Source: Polyangiaceae bacterium (lineage in GTDB: Bacteria > Myxococcota_A > Polyangia > Polyangiales > Polyangiaceae). Taken from it: a stretch of 64,000 nucleotides of DNA. The notes under the pieces were generated by a model that searched no databases, was not told the origin of the DNA, and worked only from the letters and a program-made list of their open reading frames with translations. The stretch lies in NCBI GenBank assembly GCA_015075635.1, contig JABTUA010000001.1, forward strand, positions 2,480,001 through 2,544,000, given 5' to 3'. Below, one piece after another: positions 1 to 8,670 of the stretch (its first letter is position 1; each line of letters starts with the position of its first letter). A program made the position numbers and the translations under genes.

Positions 1-876
1 CCGGGGCCCGTCACCAGCTCGCGTGCCGCGTTCGCGCTGCTGCTCGGGCTCGTGGCCCTCGCGCTCGTCCTGCTCGCCCGGCCTCGCGAGCGCAACGTTC
101 GCATCGCGCTCGACGCCGGTGTGATCGAGGCCGCCGACCAGAGCTTCCCCTTGGCCCGCGCGCGCGCCATCGCCCTCACCTCCGGCGGGTCCACGCTCGA
201 GGCGGCACCGTTCGCTCGTTATCGCGCCGAGCTCGTCATCGACGGCGGCGAGCGGCTGGTCGTGCTCGAGAGCGCAGACCCAGCGCGCGTGCTCCGCGAC
301 CTCGGCCGCACGCTCGGTTACCTGCCGCTGCCGGTGACGCCCGGCTGGGGCCTCGGCGTCGGCGCGGAGCCCTGGCGCAGGCACCCGCCCCCCGCGCGGC
401 GCGAGCTCGGTGCTCCCATCGAGGAGCGCGGTCGCCCCGGCGAGAGCGAGCTCGGTGCCGGCCTGTGCGTGCTCGGCGGCGCAGTCGTGGTCGGCACGGT
501 GATGGCGCTCTTGCACAACGCGCGCTTCCAGCGCGGCGAGGCATCGGCGTGGCTGAGCTACCTGCTCTCGGCCCTCTTGCTCGGCTTCATCGTTCTGCTC
601 GGCTGCTTCATGGTCAGCGACCGAGTGAGCGCGCGCCTCCAAGGAGCCGAGCTCGTGATCGAGCGCCGCGCCCTCGGGATCGTCTGGTCGCGCCTCTGCG
701 TGCCCGCACCGCGCCTCGGCGCGGTGCACGCGGTGGGCCTGGTGCCCGGCGAGCCCCGCCACCTGCTCGTCGAGGCGGGCGACGAGCTCTTCTCGATTGC
801 CTTCGTCGGTGAAGGCGCGACGCGCCTGGCGGCTCGGATCGCGAGCTGGACCGCGGCGGCTACTCCCCGACCCTGA
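1..876 (+). CDS. Hypothetical membrane protein, 5' end outside window
   Basis: The frame is open to the first base of the window, so the start is probably upstream; the first start codon inside is GTG at 52. A hydrophobic stretch precedes residue 1 of that internal start, and two further membrane segments lie at about residues 138-160 and 167-190, the second with a Gly/Leu-rich core. The rest is soluble and probably beta-rich. I recognise no family. It converges with the next gene and overlaps its 3' end by 17 bp. The coding call rests on uninterrupted frame and membrane-protein composition only. Confidence 0.6.
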   Translation, partial: PGPVTSSRAAFALLLGLVALALVLLARPRERNVRIALDAGVIEAADQSFPLARARAIALTSGGSTLEAAPFARYRAELVIDGGERLVVLESADPARVLRDLGRTLGYLPLPVTPGWGLGVGAEPWRRHPPPARRELGAPIEERGRPGESELGAGLCVLGGAVVVGTVMALLHNARFQRGEASAWLSYLLSALLLGFIVLLGCFMVSDRVSARLQGAELVIERRALGIVWSRLCVPAPRLGAVHAVGLVPGEPRHLLVEAGDELFSIAFVGEGATRLAARIASWTAAATPRP

Positions 877-1300
877 GCGTGCCGGGCACGCAGCTCTTCT
901 CGATGGTCGTGGGATTGCCCCGCGGCGGCAGGATGTCGAGCTTGATGCTCTCGCCCGCCCGGCAGCTGATCTCGCCGACGTAGGGAGTGTTTCCCACCTT
1001 CGTCCCATTCACTCTGAGCTCGGAGCGATCCGCTCCTAGGGTGACCACCAGCGGCAACCTCAGCGTGGTGCCGGACTTGACCACCGAGCCGGCGGGGCGC
1101 GGCGGCGGCGCCGCGCTCGCGGACGCGGCCGGCGGCGGCGGGGGCCGGGCGGGCGGTGCGCCTTCGTCCAGGGTGGGTGCGCGCTCACGCACCGCGAACA
1201 GCACCCCGGCGGTGCCGAACCGCGCGCCGACCAGCGCCAGCATGCCGGCGGCGACGAGCTGAGCGACGCCGCTGGCGCGGATCACGGCAGCTCGGATCAT
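860..1300 (-). CDS. Membrane-anchored protein with PEGA-like C-terminus
   Basis: 146 residues. An N-terminal hydrophobic segment (about residues 10-35) acts as anchor or signal. A Pro/Ala-rich linker (about 45-70) follows. The C-terminal part, with LRVNGTKVGNTPY and a short Gly/Glu/Ser turn, resembles a PEGA-type beta domain, in which such motifs decorate surface or kinase-associated proteins. The ATG overlaps the stop of the upstream ATPase gene (ATGA), so the two are probably co-translated and may work together at the membrane. PEGA assignment is by motif resemblance and is moderate. Confidence 0.6.
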   Translation of the reverse strand: MIRAAVIRASGVAQLVAAGMLALVGARFGTAGVLFAVRERAPTLDEGAPPARPPPPPAASASAAPPPRPAGSVVKSGTTLRLPLVVTLGADRSELRVNGTKVGNTPYVGEISCRAGESIKLDILPPRGNPTTIEKSCVPGTLRVGE

Positions 1301-2790
1301 CCCGCCACCCTCAGCACCTCGAGCAGCGAGGTCTCGCCGCGCTGGGCTCTCGACAGGCCGTCGCGCAGGAGCGGCGTCATGCCCTCCGACACGGCGAGCT
1401 GGTGCAGCTCGTTCGTCGGCACGCGCGCGTTGATGGCGCGCCGGACCGGCTCGTTCAAGATGAGCAGCTCCGCGATCGGCAGGCGCCCGGTGAAGCCCTG
1501 CCCCTCGCAGAAGTCGCAGCCGACGTGCTCGAAGTACTGACCGGCGGGCAGCACGATGCCGGCCTGCGCGAAGCGGTCGGTGATCATGGCATCGGGCTTG
1601 GCCTCGCGCCGGCAGGCCGTGCAGAGCGTGCGGACGAGCCGCTGCGACAGGCAGCCCACCGTCGCGCTCGCCAGGATGAAGGGCTCGATGCCCATCTCGA
1701 CCAGGCGCGCGAACACGCCCGCGGCGCTCTGGCCGTGCACCGTGGTCAAGATCAGGTGCCCGGTCAGGCCGGCTTGCATCGCGATCTCCGCGGTCTCCTT
1801 GTCGCGGATCTCGCCGACCATCAGCACGTTGGGATCCTGGCGCAGCACGCTGCGCAGGGTCCCGGCGAAGGTCATGCCCGCCTTCGGGTGCATCTGCGTC
1901 TGGGTTGCGAACGGCAGCTCGAGCTCGATGGGATCTTCGAGCGTGACCATGGTGGTGGTCCGGCCGCGGTTCAGGGAGATCTGCTTGAGTGCCGCGTACA
2001 GCGTGGTGGTCTTGCCGCTGCCCACCGGACCGGTGACGAAGAGCAGCCCTTGGGGGCGATTGACTACGTCTACCAGGCCGTCCCGCACTTCCTGAGAGAA
2101 CGTGAGCGACTCCACGTCGGGCACGGCGCGGCTGCCGCGCACCAGCCGGAGCACCACGCGCTCGCCGCCCTCGGTCGGCAGCGTCGAGACGCGCGCCTCG
2201 ATGCTGCCACCGTCCAGCGCCATCACCAGGCGCCCGTCTTGTGGCGAGTTCTTCACGTAAGTGTCGAGGCGTGCCAGGACCTTCACCCGGGTGACCAGCG
2301 GCGCCTGCACCATCGGGTCGAGCATCGCGACCTCGTGCAGCGTGCCGTGTACCCGGTAGGTCAGCTTGAGTGCGTCGGGCGTCGGCGAGACGTGGATGTC
2401 GCTGGCACTGACCTTCACGGCGCCTCGCACCAGCTCGGTGAAGGCGGCGACCACGTCCGGAGCCTGAGAGGTGCAGTCCGCGATGCGCCGCCGCACCTCG
2501 GCGATGGCCTCCTGGACGTTGCCGGTCGAGAGCCCGTCGTAGTCGGCCCGCACGCGCACGCGCCGGATGCCGAGCAGCACCTCCGCGAGCCCCAGGCAGA
2601 GCGCGATGGCACTCGCCAGCGCCGTGACCCGGATGAGCCAGGCCCAGCCTCCCGTGCCGAACGCGGCCCAGAACTGCCGGACGATCTCGCGCCAGGCGTC
2701 GCCGGCGCCGACGCTCGCCCCGATCGCCGCCGCGCCGGAGAGCGCTCCGATCAGCGCGATTCCGAGCAGGCCGCGGACGGTGGCGGACAT
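1297..2790 (-). CDS. GspE/PilB-family secretion ATPase with N-terminal membrane anchor
   Basis: 497 residues. Walker A GPVGSGKT is at 254-261, the Asp-box region TLEDPIE near 283-289, Walker B LMVGEIRD at 323-330, the His box TTVHGQ near 349-354, and the zinc tetracysteine CTAC (390-393) / CDFC (425-428). These are hallmarks of type II secretion / type IV pilus assembly ATPases. It differs from GspE/PilB in lacking the usual N-terminal cytosolic domains: residues 1-75 are two hydrophobic segments instead. No pilin, PilC or secretin gene is nearby; its only partner is the overlapping PEGA-like gene. Family is certain; the secretion system served is unknown. Confidence 0.88.
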   Translation of the reverse strand: MSATVRGLLGIALIGALSGAAAIGASVGAGDAWREIVRQFWAAFGTGGWAWLIRVTALASAIALCLGLAEVLLGIRRVRVRADYDGLSTGNVQEAIAEVRRRIADCTSQAPDVVAAFTELVRGAVKVSASDIHVSPTPDALKLTYRVHGTLHEVAMLDPMVQAPLVTRVKVLARLDTYVKNSPQDGRLVMALDGGSIEARVSTLPTEGGERVVLRLVRGSRAVPDVESLTFSQEVRDGLVDVVNRPQGLLFVTGPVGSGKTTTLYAALKQISLNRGRTTTMVTLEDPIELELPFATQTQMHPKAGMTFAGTLRSVLRQDPNVLMVGEIRDKETAEIAMQAGLTGHLILTTVHGQSAAGVFARLVEMGIEPFILASATVGCLSQRLVRTLCTACRREAKPDAMITDRFAQAGIVLPAGQYFEHVGCDFCEGQGFTGRLPIAELLILNEPVRRAINARVPTNELHQLAVSEGMTPLLRDGLSRAQRGETSLLEVLRVAG

Positions 2791-2969
2791 GAGAGCGGCG
2801 CCATCATGGCACGGCGCGGGACTGGGCAGAAGCTGGCCTCCGGGCCGGTCACCCCAGGCAGCCCGCGAGAATCACGAGACAATCGCGGTTGTGCTGGCCG
2901 AACACCGCCAGCGCCGCTCAAATGGCCGTCCATCGAAGGCGAGCTCGGCTCGTCGAACAGGAGAACACG

Positions 2970-3485
2970 ATGAACGCCCTTTCGAGGCTGGCACTGGTTT
3001 CCCTCTGTGCGCTCTCGCTCAGCGCGCCCGCTCTGGCCGAGAAGGGCGGGCCTCCGGGCGCCAAAGGCCCGGGCAAGGCGGCCGCCGAGGCGGTGCGGGA
3101 GAAGCGCGCGGAGCTCAAGGAGAAGATCGCGGAGAAGAAGGACGCCGCCGAGGACAAGAAGGACGAGGCCAAGGAGGAGGTCAAAGAGGCGAAGAAGGAC
3201 CTCAAAGAAGCCTGGGCCAAGCTCCGCGAGACGCGCAAGGAGCGCCGGCAAGAACGCCGCGAAGAGATCAAGAAGAAGTGGGGAGATCTCCACCAGCACC
3301 CCGCCGTGAAGGCGGAGCTCAAGGTTCACGCCTGGCGCATGGCGCGCCTCAAGCGCATCCGCGCCGTGGCAGACGCCGAAGGAAAGAAGGACATCGTGGC
3401 TCGGGCCGACAAGCTGATCGAAAAAGAGAAAGAGCGGCATCAGAAGCACATGGACACCCTGAAGTCGAAGGGAGGTGCTGAATGA
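2970..3485 (+). CDS. Exported Lys/Glu-rich coiled-coil protein
   Basis: The ATG at 2970 is chosen because it follows AGGAGA (2959-2964) and begins a clean signal peptide ending in APALA-EK. The mature part is almost all charged helix (Ala/Lys/Glu/Arg, residues 30-120), predicted as a long coiled coil, with a second helical part to residue 171. Such proteins often act as periplasmic spacers or chaperones, but no function can be assigned. It is coupled to the next lipoprotein by an ATGA overlap and diverges from the ATPase gene. Confidence 0.75.
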   Translation: MNALSRLALVSLCALSLSAPALAEKGGPPGAKGPGKAAAEAVREKRAELKEKIAEKKDAAEDKKDEAKEEVKEAKKDLKEAWAKLRETRKERRQERREEIKKKWGDLHQHPAVKAELKVHAWRMARLKRIRAVADAEGKKDIVARADKLIEKEKERHQKHMDTLKSKGGAE

Positions 3486-3736
3486 CCCGCACGCTCCTGG
3501 CTCTGATGCTGGCTTGCCTCTGCGTGCCCGCCTGCGAGAAGAAGGAGACGCCGGCCGCCTCCACCGCGACGCCGGCGGCCACCACCGCCGCCCCGACCGC
3601 CGCCTCGGCCCGGGTCGGCGACGACGGCGAGGGGTTGCCCACCGAGGAAGACTTCGAGGACGAGGCCGAGCAGAAGATCAGCGCTCAGAACGCCGAGGAA
3701 GAGCTCGACAAGCTGGAGAAAGAAATCTCCGAGTAG
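3482..3736 (+). CDS. Small lipoprotein, acidic C-terminus
   Basis: 84 residues. A short signal peptide with candidate lipobox VPAC (Cys18; MLAC at Cys12 is an alternative) is followed by Lys/Glu, then an Ala/Thr-rich linker and an acidic C-terminal helix rich in Glu/Asp. The start overlaps the stop of the coiled-coil gene (ATGA), so the two form one transcription unit. Its acidic tail could pair with the basic partner upstream; that is inference only. Family not recognised. Confidence 0.65.
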   Translation: MTRTLLALMLACLCVPACEKKETPAASTATPAATTAAPTAASARVGDDGEGLPTEEDFEDEAEQKISAQNAEEELDKLEKEISE

Positions 3737-3975
3737 GTTGGCGCGGCGGCGGACTCGGGTTCTGCCCTGTCGCGGCCCACGTTTGCTGGCGCGCCCTGCT
3801 CTCTCCGAGGGTTCTCGTCGAGACGCGCTCAGGAAGCGCTAGGCGAGAGCTCCCACCTGACGGCGGGAGTGAGCCGGCCTCGCCGGTATTCCCGTGGGTT
3901 TTGGCCTCATTGGCAGCTCGCGATCTGCCCTGCCAAGACAGCGAAAGTCTAGTCTGCTAGGAGCCGCGAATCCCC
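3737..3975. other. Intergenic spacer, no gene seen
   Basis: 239 bp separate the small lipoprotein from the next operon. No convincing reading frame with a ribosome site was found. AGGAG at 3959-3963 serves the downstream GTG start. The promoter of the 3976-10586 gene run should lie here, but no sigma motif is clear enough to mark. Confidence 0.5.
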
Positions 3976-5334
3976 GTGCGCTCCTCCTCCGCCCTCCTGC
4001 TCGCATTTTCGGCACTGGCCTGCTCGAAGAGCGAGCCTCCCGCCCCCGCGGCGCCCAGCGCGCCGCCCGCCGCGCCCAGCGCGTCGGTCGCCGTCCCCGC
4101 GCCGAGCGCTGCGCCGGCGGCGCCCGCGGACGAACGCCCGCTCAACGTGCTGTTCCTGACCGTGGACAGCCTGCGCGCGGACATGCCCTGGACCGGCTAC
4201 GAGCGGAAGATCGCCCCGAACCTGACCAAGCTGGCCGAAGAGAGCGTGGTCTACACCGAGGCCTACTCGCCCTCGAGCTACACCGCCCAGAGCGTCGCGA
4301 CCTACCTGACGGGCCGCTACGCCGCGACGCTGTACCGCGCCGGCTGGTTCTTCGCGAGCTACTCCAAGAGCAACACGTTCTTCCCGGAGGTGCTCCAGGA
4401 CAAAGGGATCCGCACCCTGGCCTGGCACGCGCACATGTACTTCGGGCGCGGCAAGGGCTTGGATCAAGGCTTCGACGTCTGGGAGCTCGTGCCCGGGATC
4501 ACCTTCAACCCGAACACCGACGAGCACATCACGAGCGAGAAGATGACGAAGCTCGCGATGGACATCCTGGGTAAGCCCGAGAACACCGGGAAGCGGTTCT
4601 TCGCGTGGGCGCACTACATGGACCCCCACGACGAATACAAGAAGCACCCCGACGGTCCCGACTTCGGCAACAAGAACCGCGACCGCTACGACTCGGAGGT
4701 CTTCCACACCGACCGCTGGCTGGGCACGCTGTTCGAGTGGTGCGAGAAGCAGCCGTGGTGGAAGGACACGGCGCTGATCATCTCCGCGGACCACGGCGAG
4801 GCGTTCGGGGAGAACAACGTGTGGAAGCACGCCTTCGACGTCTGGCAGGTGCTCGTCCGCGTCCCGCTCATCGTCAAGCTGCCGGGAGGCAAGCCGCGAC
4901 GCATCGACGCCCGGCGCTCGCTGGTGGACATCGCGCCCACCATCATGGAGCTCCTGGGCGAGAAGCCGCTGGAGCAGTTCCAGGGCAAGAGCCTGGTCCC
5001 GGAGCTCCGGGGCAAAGAGGCGGAAAATCGCGAGCCGATCGCCGTCGAGCTGGCGGAAGACAGCCACAACCCGCCGCGCCGCGCGGTGATCTCGGGCGAC
5101 TACAAGTTGACGGTCTGGGGCAGAGGCTCGAAGTACCTGCTCTTCAACCTGAAGGACGACCCGGGCGAGCTGAAGGAGCTCGGCAAGTCCGAGCCCGAGA
5201 AGCTGGCGGAGATGAAGAAGGTGTTCGAGGACAGATTCGGCAAGATCGGCTTCGTCGAGCCCTACGGCGGCATGAAGCTGAAGGAGGGCGGCAGCGCCAA
5301 GGGGCCGACCGGCCCCGTGGAGAAGAAGCCGTGA
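3976..5334 (+). CDS. Lipoprotein of the alkaline phosphatase/sulfatase superfamily (copy 1)
   Basis: 452 residues. The signal peptide has a lipobox at Cys16, followed by a Pro/Ala-rich linker to about residue 52. The catalytic domain starts with LTVDSLRADMP (metal Asp64), then SSYTAQSVATYLTGRY, whose Thr103 occupies the nucleophile position, and later SADHGEAFGE with a downstream KHAF supplying metal Asp and His ligands. There is no C/S-x-P-x-R formylglycine motif, so this is a Thr-type enzyme closer to phosphoglycerol or phosphoethanolamine transferases and phosphodiesterases than to a true sulfatase. GTG start with AGGAG upstream. It overlaps its equal-length paralog (GTGA). Substrate unknown. 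Confidence 0.85.
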   Translation: MRSSSALLLAFSALACSKSEPPAPAAPSAPPAAPSASVAVPAPSAAPAAPADERPLNVLFLTVDSLRADMPWTGYERKIAPNLTKLAEESVVYTEAYSPSSYTAQSVATYLTGRYAATLYRAGWFFASYSKSNTFFPEVLQDKGIRTLAWHAHMYFGRGKGLDQGFDVWELVPGITFNPNTDEHITSEKMTKLAMDILGKPENTGKRFFAWAHYMDPHDEYKKHPDGPDFGNKNRDRYDSEVFHTDRWLGTLFEWCEKQPWWKDTALIISADHGEAFGENNVWKHAFDVWQVLVRVPLIVKLPGGKPRRIDARRSLVDIAPTIMELLGEKPLEQFQGKSLVPELRGKEAENREPIAVELAEDSHNPPRRAVISGDYKLTVWGRGSKYLLFNLKDDPGELKELGKSEPEKLAEMKKVFEDRFGKIGFVEPYGGMKLKEGGSAKGPTGPVEKKP

Positions 5335-6689
5335 GGCGCGCTTGGCTCGCGCTCCTGGCCGCCGCCTGCGCGGGCGCGCCGCCCCCGACCGAGCCGTCCA
5401 CCCCCGCCCCGCTCCCGGCGACCGCGAGCGCCAGCCCGAGCGCGAGCGCTCCCGTCGAGCCCCCGCCGAGCAACGAGCCGACCGCCGCTCCCGCCGCCAA
5501 GAAGCCCGCGGGACCGTACAACGTGGTGCTGCTGCTCGTCGACAGCCTGCGCGCCGACATGCCCTGGGCAGGTTACCCGCGGGACATCGCGCCGAACCTG
5601 ACGGCGCTCGAGAAGACCTGCGCGAGCTACACCCGGGGCTACTCCACCTCGAGCTACACGGCCAAGAGCGTCGCCACGGCGCTCTCCGGCAAGTACCCGA
5701 GCATGCTCAAGCGCAGCGGTTACTTCTTCACCAAATACTCCGAGAGCAACCTGTTCTTCCCGGAGCTGTTGCAGAAGGCCGGCGTCCACACCATGAGCAC
5801 GCACGGCCACATGTACATGCGAAGAGGGCACAGCGGCATGGACCAGGGCTTCGCCGACTGGCGCATCGTCGAGGGCCTGTCGTTCGACGCGCAGACGGAC
5901 AACCACGTCACCAGCCACAAGATGACGCCGCTCGCCATCTCGCAGCTCGAGGCGATGCCGAAGGACAAACCCTTCTTCATGTACCTGCATTACATGGACC
6001 CGCACGACGTCTACCACCAGCACAAGGACTCGCCGGTGTTCGGCAAGAAGGTGCGGGACAAGTACGACTCCGAGGTGTTCTACACCGACCTCTGGCTGGG
6101 CAAGCTCTTCGACTTCATGAAGAAGCAGCCCTGGTGGGACAAGACCGTGCTGATCGTCAGCGCGGACCACGGCGAGGCCTTCGGCGAGCACAAGATGTAC
6201 CGGCACGCCTTCGAGCTCTGGGAGATGCTGGTGCGCGTGCCGCTGATGTTCTGCGGGCCGGGCATCTCTGCGCGGCGCATCGACGCGCCTCGCTCGAGCA
6301 TCGACTTCGCCCCCACCATCTTGGAGCTCATGGGAGTGAAGGAGAGCCACGATTTCGTCGGCGAGTCGCTGGTGCCGGAGCTCGGCGGGGCGACGCCGAA
6401 GGAGCGCCCGGTGCTCCTGGATCTGCCCGCCGACAGCAACAACCCCGAGCGGCGGGCGCTGATCAGCGGCGACTACAAGCTCTTGGTGTTCGGCAACGAC
6501 TGGCGCTTCGACCTGTACGATCTGAAGAACGACCCGAACGAGACCAAGGACCTCGCCAAGTCCCAGCCCGAGAAGCTCGCCGAGATGAAGGCGCTCTACC
6601 AGAAGGTCTGGGGCGCGCTGCCCAGGGTGAAGCCCTACGGCGGCAACAAGCTCGAGGGCGGCGGCGTGGCCAACGGCCCGGCGAACTGA
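5331..6689 (+). CDS. Lipoprotein of the alkaline phosphatase/sulfatase superfamily (copy 2)
   Basis: The GTG start overlaps the stop of copy 1 and begins a lipoprotein signal (LAAAC at Cys13). It is 452 residues, exactly the length of copy 1, and collinear with it: VDSLRADMP, SSYTAKSVATALSGKY with Thr in the nucleophile slot, HYMDPHD, SADHGEAFGE and RHAF are all retained. Both copies therefore look active rather than one being a decayed duplicate. Tandem duplication with conserved catalytic residues suggests two related substrates or a heterodimer. Located outside the inner membrane cytosolic face by its lipobox. Confidence 0.85.
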   Translation: MRRAWLALLAAACAGAPPPTEPSTPAPLPATASASPSASAPVEPPPSNEPTAAPAAKKPAGPYNVVLLLVDSLRADMPWAGYPRDIAPNLTALEKTCASYTRGYSTSSYTAKSVATALSGKYPSMLKRSGYFFTKYSESNLFFPELLQKAGVHTMSTHGHMYMRRGHSGMDQGFADWRIVEGLSFDAQTDNHVTSHKMTPLAISQLEAMPKDKPFFMYLHYMDPHDVYHQHKDSPVFGKKVRDKYDSEVFYTDLWLGKLFDFMKKQPWWDKTVLIVSADHGEAFGEHKMYRHAFELWEMLVRVPLMFCGPGISARRIDAPRSSIDFAPTILELMGVKESHDFVGESLVPELGGATPKERPVLLDLPADSNNPERRALISGDYKLLVFGNDWRFDLYDLKNDPNETKDLAKSQPEKLAEMKALYQKVWGALPRVKPYGGNKLEGGGVANGPAN

Positions 6690-6766
6690 CGCGGGTCACT
6701 CGGGTTCCACCCGGTGTTCCAAGGCAGCTCTTGCCCGACCAGCGGGCCGGTGCGATCCTCCCGGCC

Positions 6767-7912
6767 ATGGCGGCGCAGTGGCTGAGGCTCGGGCTCGGGG
6801 CTCTGATCGCGACGGGGGTGGCGTGCTCCGCCACGAGCAACGAAGACGGCAGCGGAGGCTCGGGCAACGCCGGCGGCGCGGGCACGGGCGGCGGCTCCGG
6901 CGGGGTGAGCCTGGGCGGCGCGGCGGGCGGCGGAAACGCTGCGGGCAACGGCGGGAGCGCGGGCGGCGGTGGCACGAGCGGCGACGCCGGCTCGAGCAAG
7001 GAAAACTGCACCGACGGCCAGGACAACGACGGCAACGGCCTGGTGGACGAGGGCTGCAACTGCGGCAAGGACGCCGTGCAGGACTGCTGGAGCGGCCCGC
7101 CGGAGCGACGCAACAAAGGCGCCTGCAAGGACGGCAAGCAGGCTTGCCAGCTGTTCGGCGAGTTCTACTCCTGGGGCCAGTGCGTCGGCGAGGTGCTGCC
7201 CTCGCCCGAGATCGCCGGCAACTCGATCGACGAGGACTGCGACGGCGACTCCGGCGGTCCCTGTGTGCCGACGGCGACTTACGAGGACTGCTGGAGCGGC
7301 AAGGACGACGAGTGCGACGGCCTGGTGGACTGCGCCGATCCGGACTGCGCGAGCGTCTGCACGTGCAGCGCGGAGAAGTGCGACGACGGCCAGGACAACG
7401 ACTGCGACGGCCAGGTGGACTGCAAGGACGCGGACTGTGTGAGCGCCACCGCCTGCAAGCAGGTGCCCAATTGCACACCACAATTCCCGTTCTTCGTCGA
7501 GATCCTGTGCGGGGACAACGTCGACAACGACTGCGACGGCAAGATCGACTGCGACGATCCGGACTGCAAGCGCCCGGGCGACTGCGGCTGCGCACCGGTG
7601 GAGACGGCCTGCAGCGACGGCAAGGACGAGGACTGCGACAAGAGCACCGACTGCGCGGACAAGGACTGCCAGAAGTGCACGCCCGGCAGCGAGCGCTGGT
7701 GCGACGACCCGCAGTATTGCCACTGGGGCAAGCAGAAGTGCGGCAGCGACGGCAAGTGGGGCCAGTGCATCGAGACCCAGACCCCGCCTCCGGGCTGCAC
7801 CGGCTCGCTGTACAGCGCCGACTGCTGCGTGAAGGCCAACCAGTGCTGCCAGAACTACCCGAAGGACGATCTGTCGATCGGCAACTGCAGTAACATCGTC
7901 ACGTGCAAGTGA
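6767..7912 (+). CDS. MopE-like lipoprotein with DxDxDG / Cys repeats
   Basis: 381 residues from ATG 6767. The signal peptide ends in a lipobox at TGVAC, then a Gly/Ser/Ala-rich linker (about residues 25-78) leads to at least five repeats of the type DNDCDGxxDCxDPDC, matching the putative metal-binding motif described for MopE-type proteins. Each unit combines an EF-hand-like Asp loop with paired cysteines; calcium or copper binding is plausible but unproven. The C-terminus is Cys-rich. It lies 77 bp after the paired phosphatase-like genes and overlaps the next lipoprotein (GTGA). Probably displayed on the outer membrane. Confidence 0.8.
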   Translation: MAAQWLRLGLGALIATGVACSATSNEDGSGGSGNAGGAGTGGGSGGVSLGGAAGGGNAAGNGGSAGGGGTSGDAGSSKENCTDGQDNDGNGLVDEGCNCGKDAVQDCWSGPPERRNKGACKDGKQACQLFGEFYSWGQCVGEVLPSPEIAGNSIDEDCDGDSGGPCVPTATYEDCWSGKDDECDGLVDCADPDCASVCTCSAEKCDDGQDNDCDGQVDCKDADCVSATACKQVPNCTPQFPFFVEILCGDNVDNDCDGKIDCDDPDCKRPGDCGCAPVETACSDGKDEDCDKSTDCADKDCQKCTPGSERWCDDPQYCHWGKQKCGSDGKWGQCIETQTPPPGCTGSLYSADCCVKANQCCQNYPKDDLSIGNCSNIVTCK

Positions 7913-8670
7913 GCCGGTGGTCGCGTATGCCCGCGGCGCTCCTCGCCGCGGCGTGCGCGCTCGGCTGCTCCCGCGGCGAGTCAGGCGAGCGCGGCAGACC
8001 CAGGGTGGAGCTCGGGGCGCGTTCGCTGCCGAGCCCGGCAGCGGCGGACGTGGGCGAGCGCTGCACCGACGTGGCGGACACCCGCGTCTGCTGGGTGGAC
8101 GGGGCGCTGCGCCGCGTGGAGCGGCCGCTGCCCAACCTTCCGACCCAGCGCGGTTTCCGCTGCTCCGGCAGCGGCGCCGCGCGCGTCTGCGAAGACCGGC
8201 GCCACGCCTCCGACGCCTTCGAGTGCCGGGGCGACCTGTGCACGCAGCGCCACCCTCGCCTGCCCGACGACGGCGAGTGGGAGTGCGCCGATCTCGACGG
8301 CGCGCTCGTCTGTCGCGGCTGGGCGGAGGCCGCCGGTGTGGTGGCCGGCAAGCCCGATCCGGGCTGGTTCTGCGGCCCGCGCCAGGGCCACCCGGGCGAG
8401 CGCATCTGCGTGGACCTCGCGCCGGAGCGCCCGGCGGGTGAGCCCTGGAGCTGCAAGTTCCAGTTCGAAGCGGAGCTTCCGGCTCGGGCGTGCGCTCGCG
8501 GCGGCCCGGGACCGCTCGGGCGCGCCTGCGGCGCCGGCTGCCCGTTCGGGAGCGCCTGCGTGCTCGACCGCTGTCTGCCCCTCGAGCCGAAGCCCGGTTG
8601 CTGGATTGACAAGGACTGCGACGAAGGCGCGAAGTGCGCCCACGGCAGCTGCCGGGAGCTGCCGCGTTGA
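7909..8670 (+). CDS. Cysteine-rich lipoprotein
   Basis: GTG 7909 overlaps the previous stop (GTGA); ATG 7927 is an alternative that still keeps the signal peptide. Lipobox ALGC is followed by about 225 residues with some 18 cysteines in pairs, several in short C-x5-8-C spacings (for example CRGDLC, CGAGCPFGSAC), suggesting a disulfide-stabilised extracellular fold. No haem CxxCH motif occurs. The stop overlaps the TTG start of the multihaem gene, so it is in the same operon. Family not recognised. Confidence 0.75.
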   Translation: MSRWSRMPAALLAAACALGCSRGESGERGRPRVELGARSLPSPAAADVGERCTDVADTRVCWVDGALRRVERPLPNLPTQRGFRCSGSGAARVCEDRRHASDAFECRGDLCTQRHPRLPDDGEWECADLDGALVCRGWAEAAGVVAGKPDPGWFCGPRQGHPGERICVDLAPERPAGEPWSCKFQFEAELPARACARGGPGPLGRACGAGCPFGSACVLDRCLPLEPKPGCWIDKDCDEGAKCAHGSCRELPR

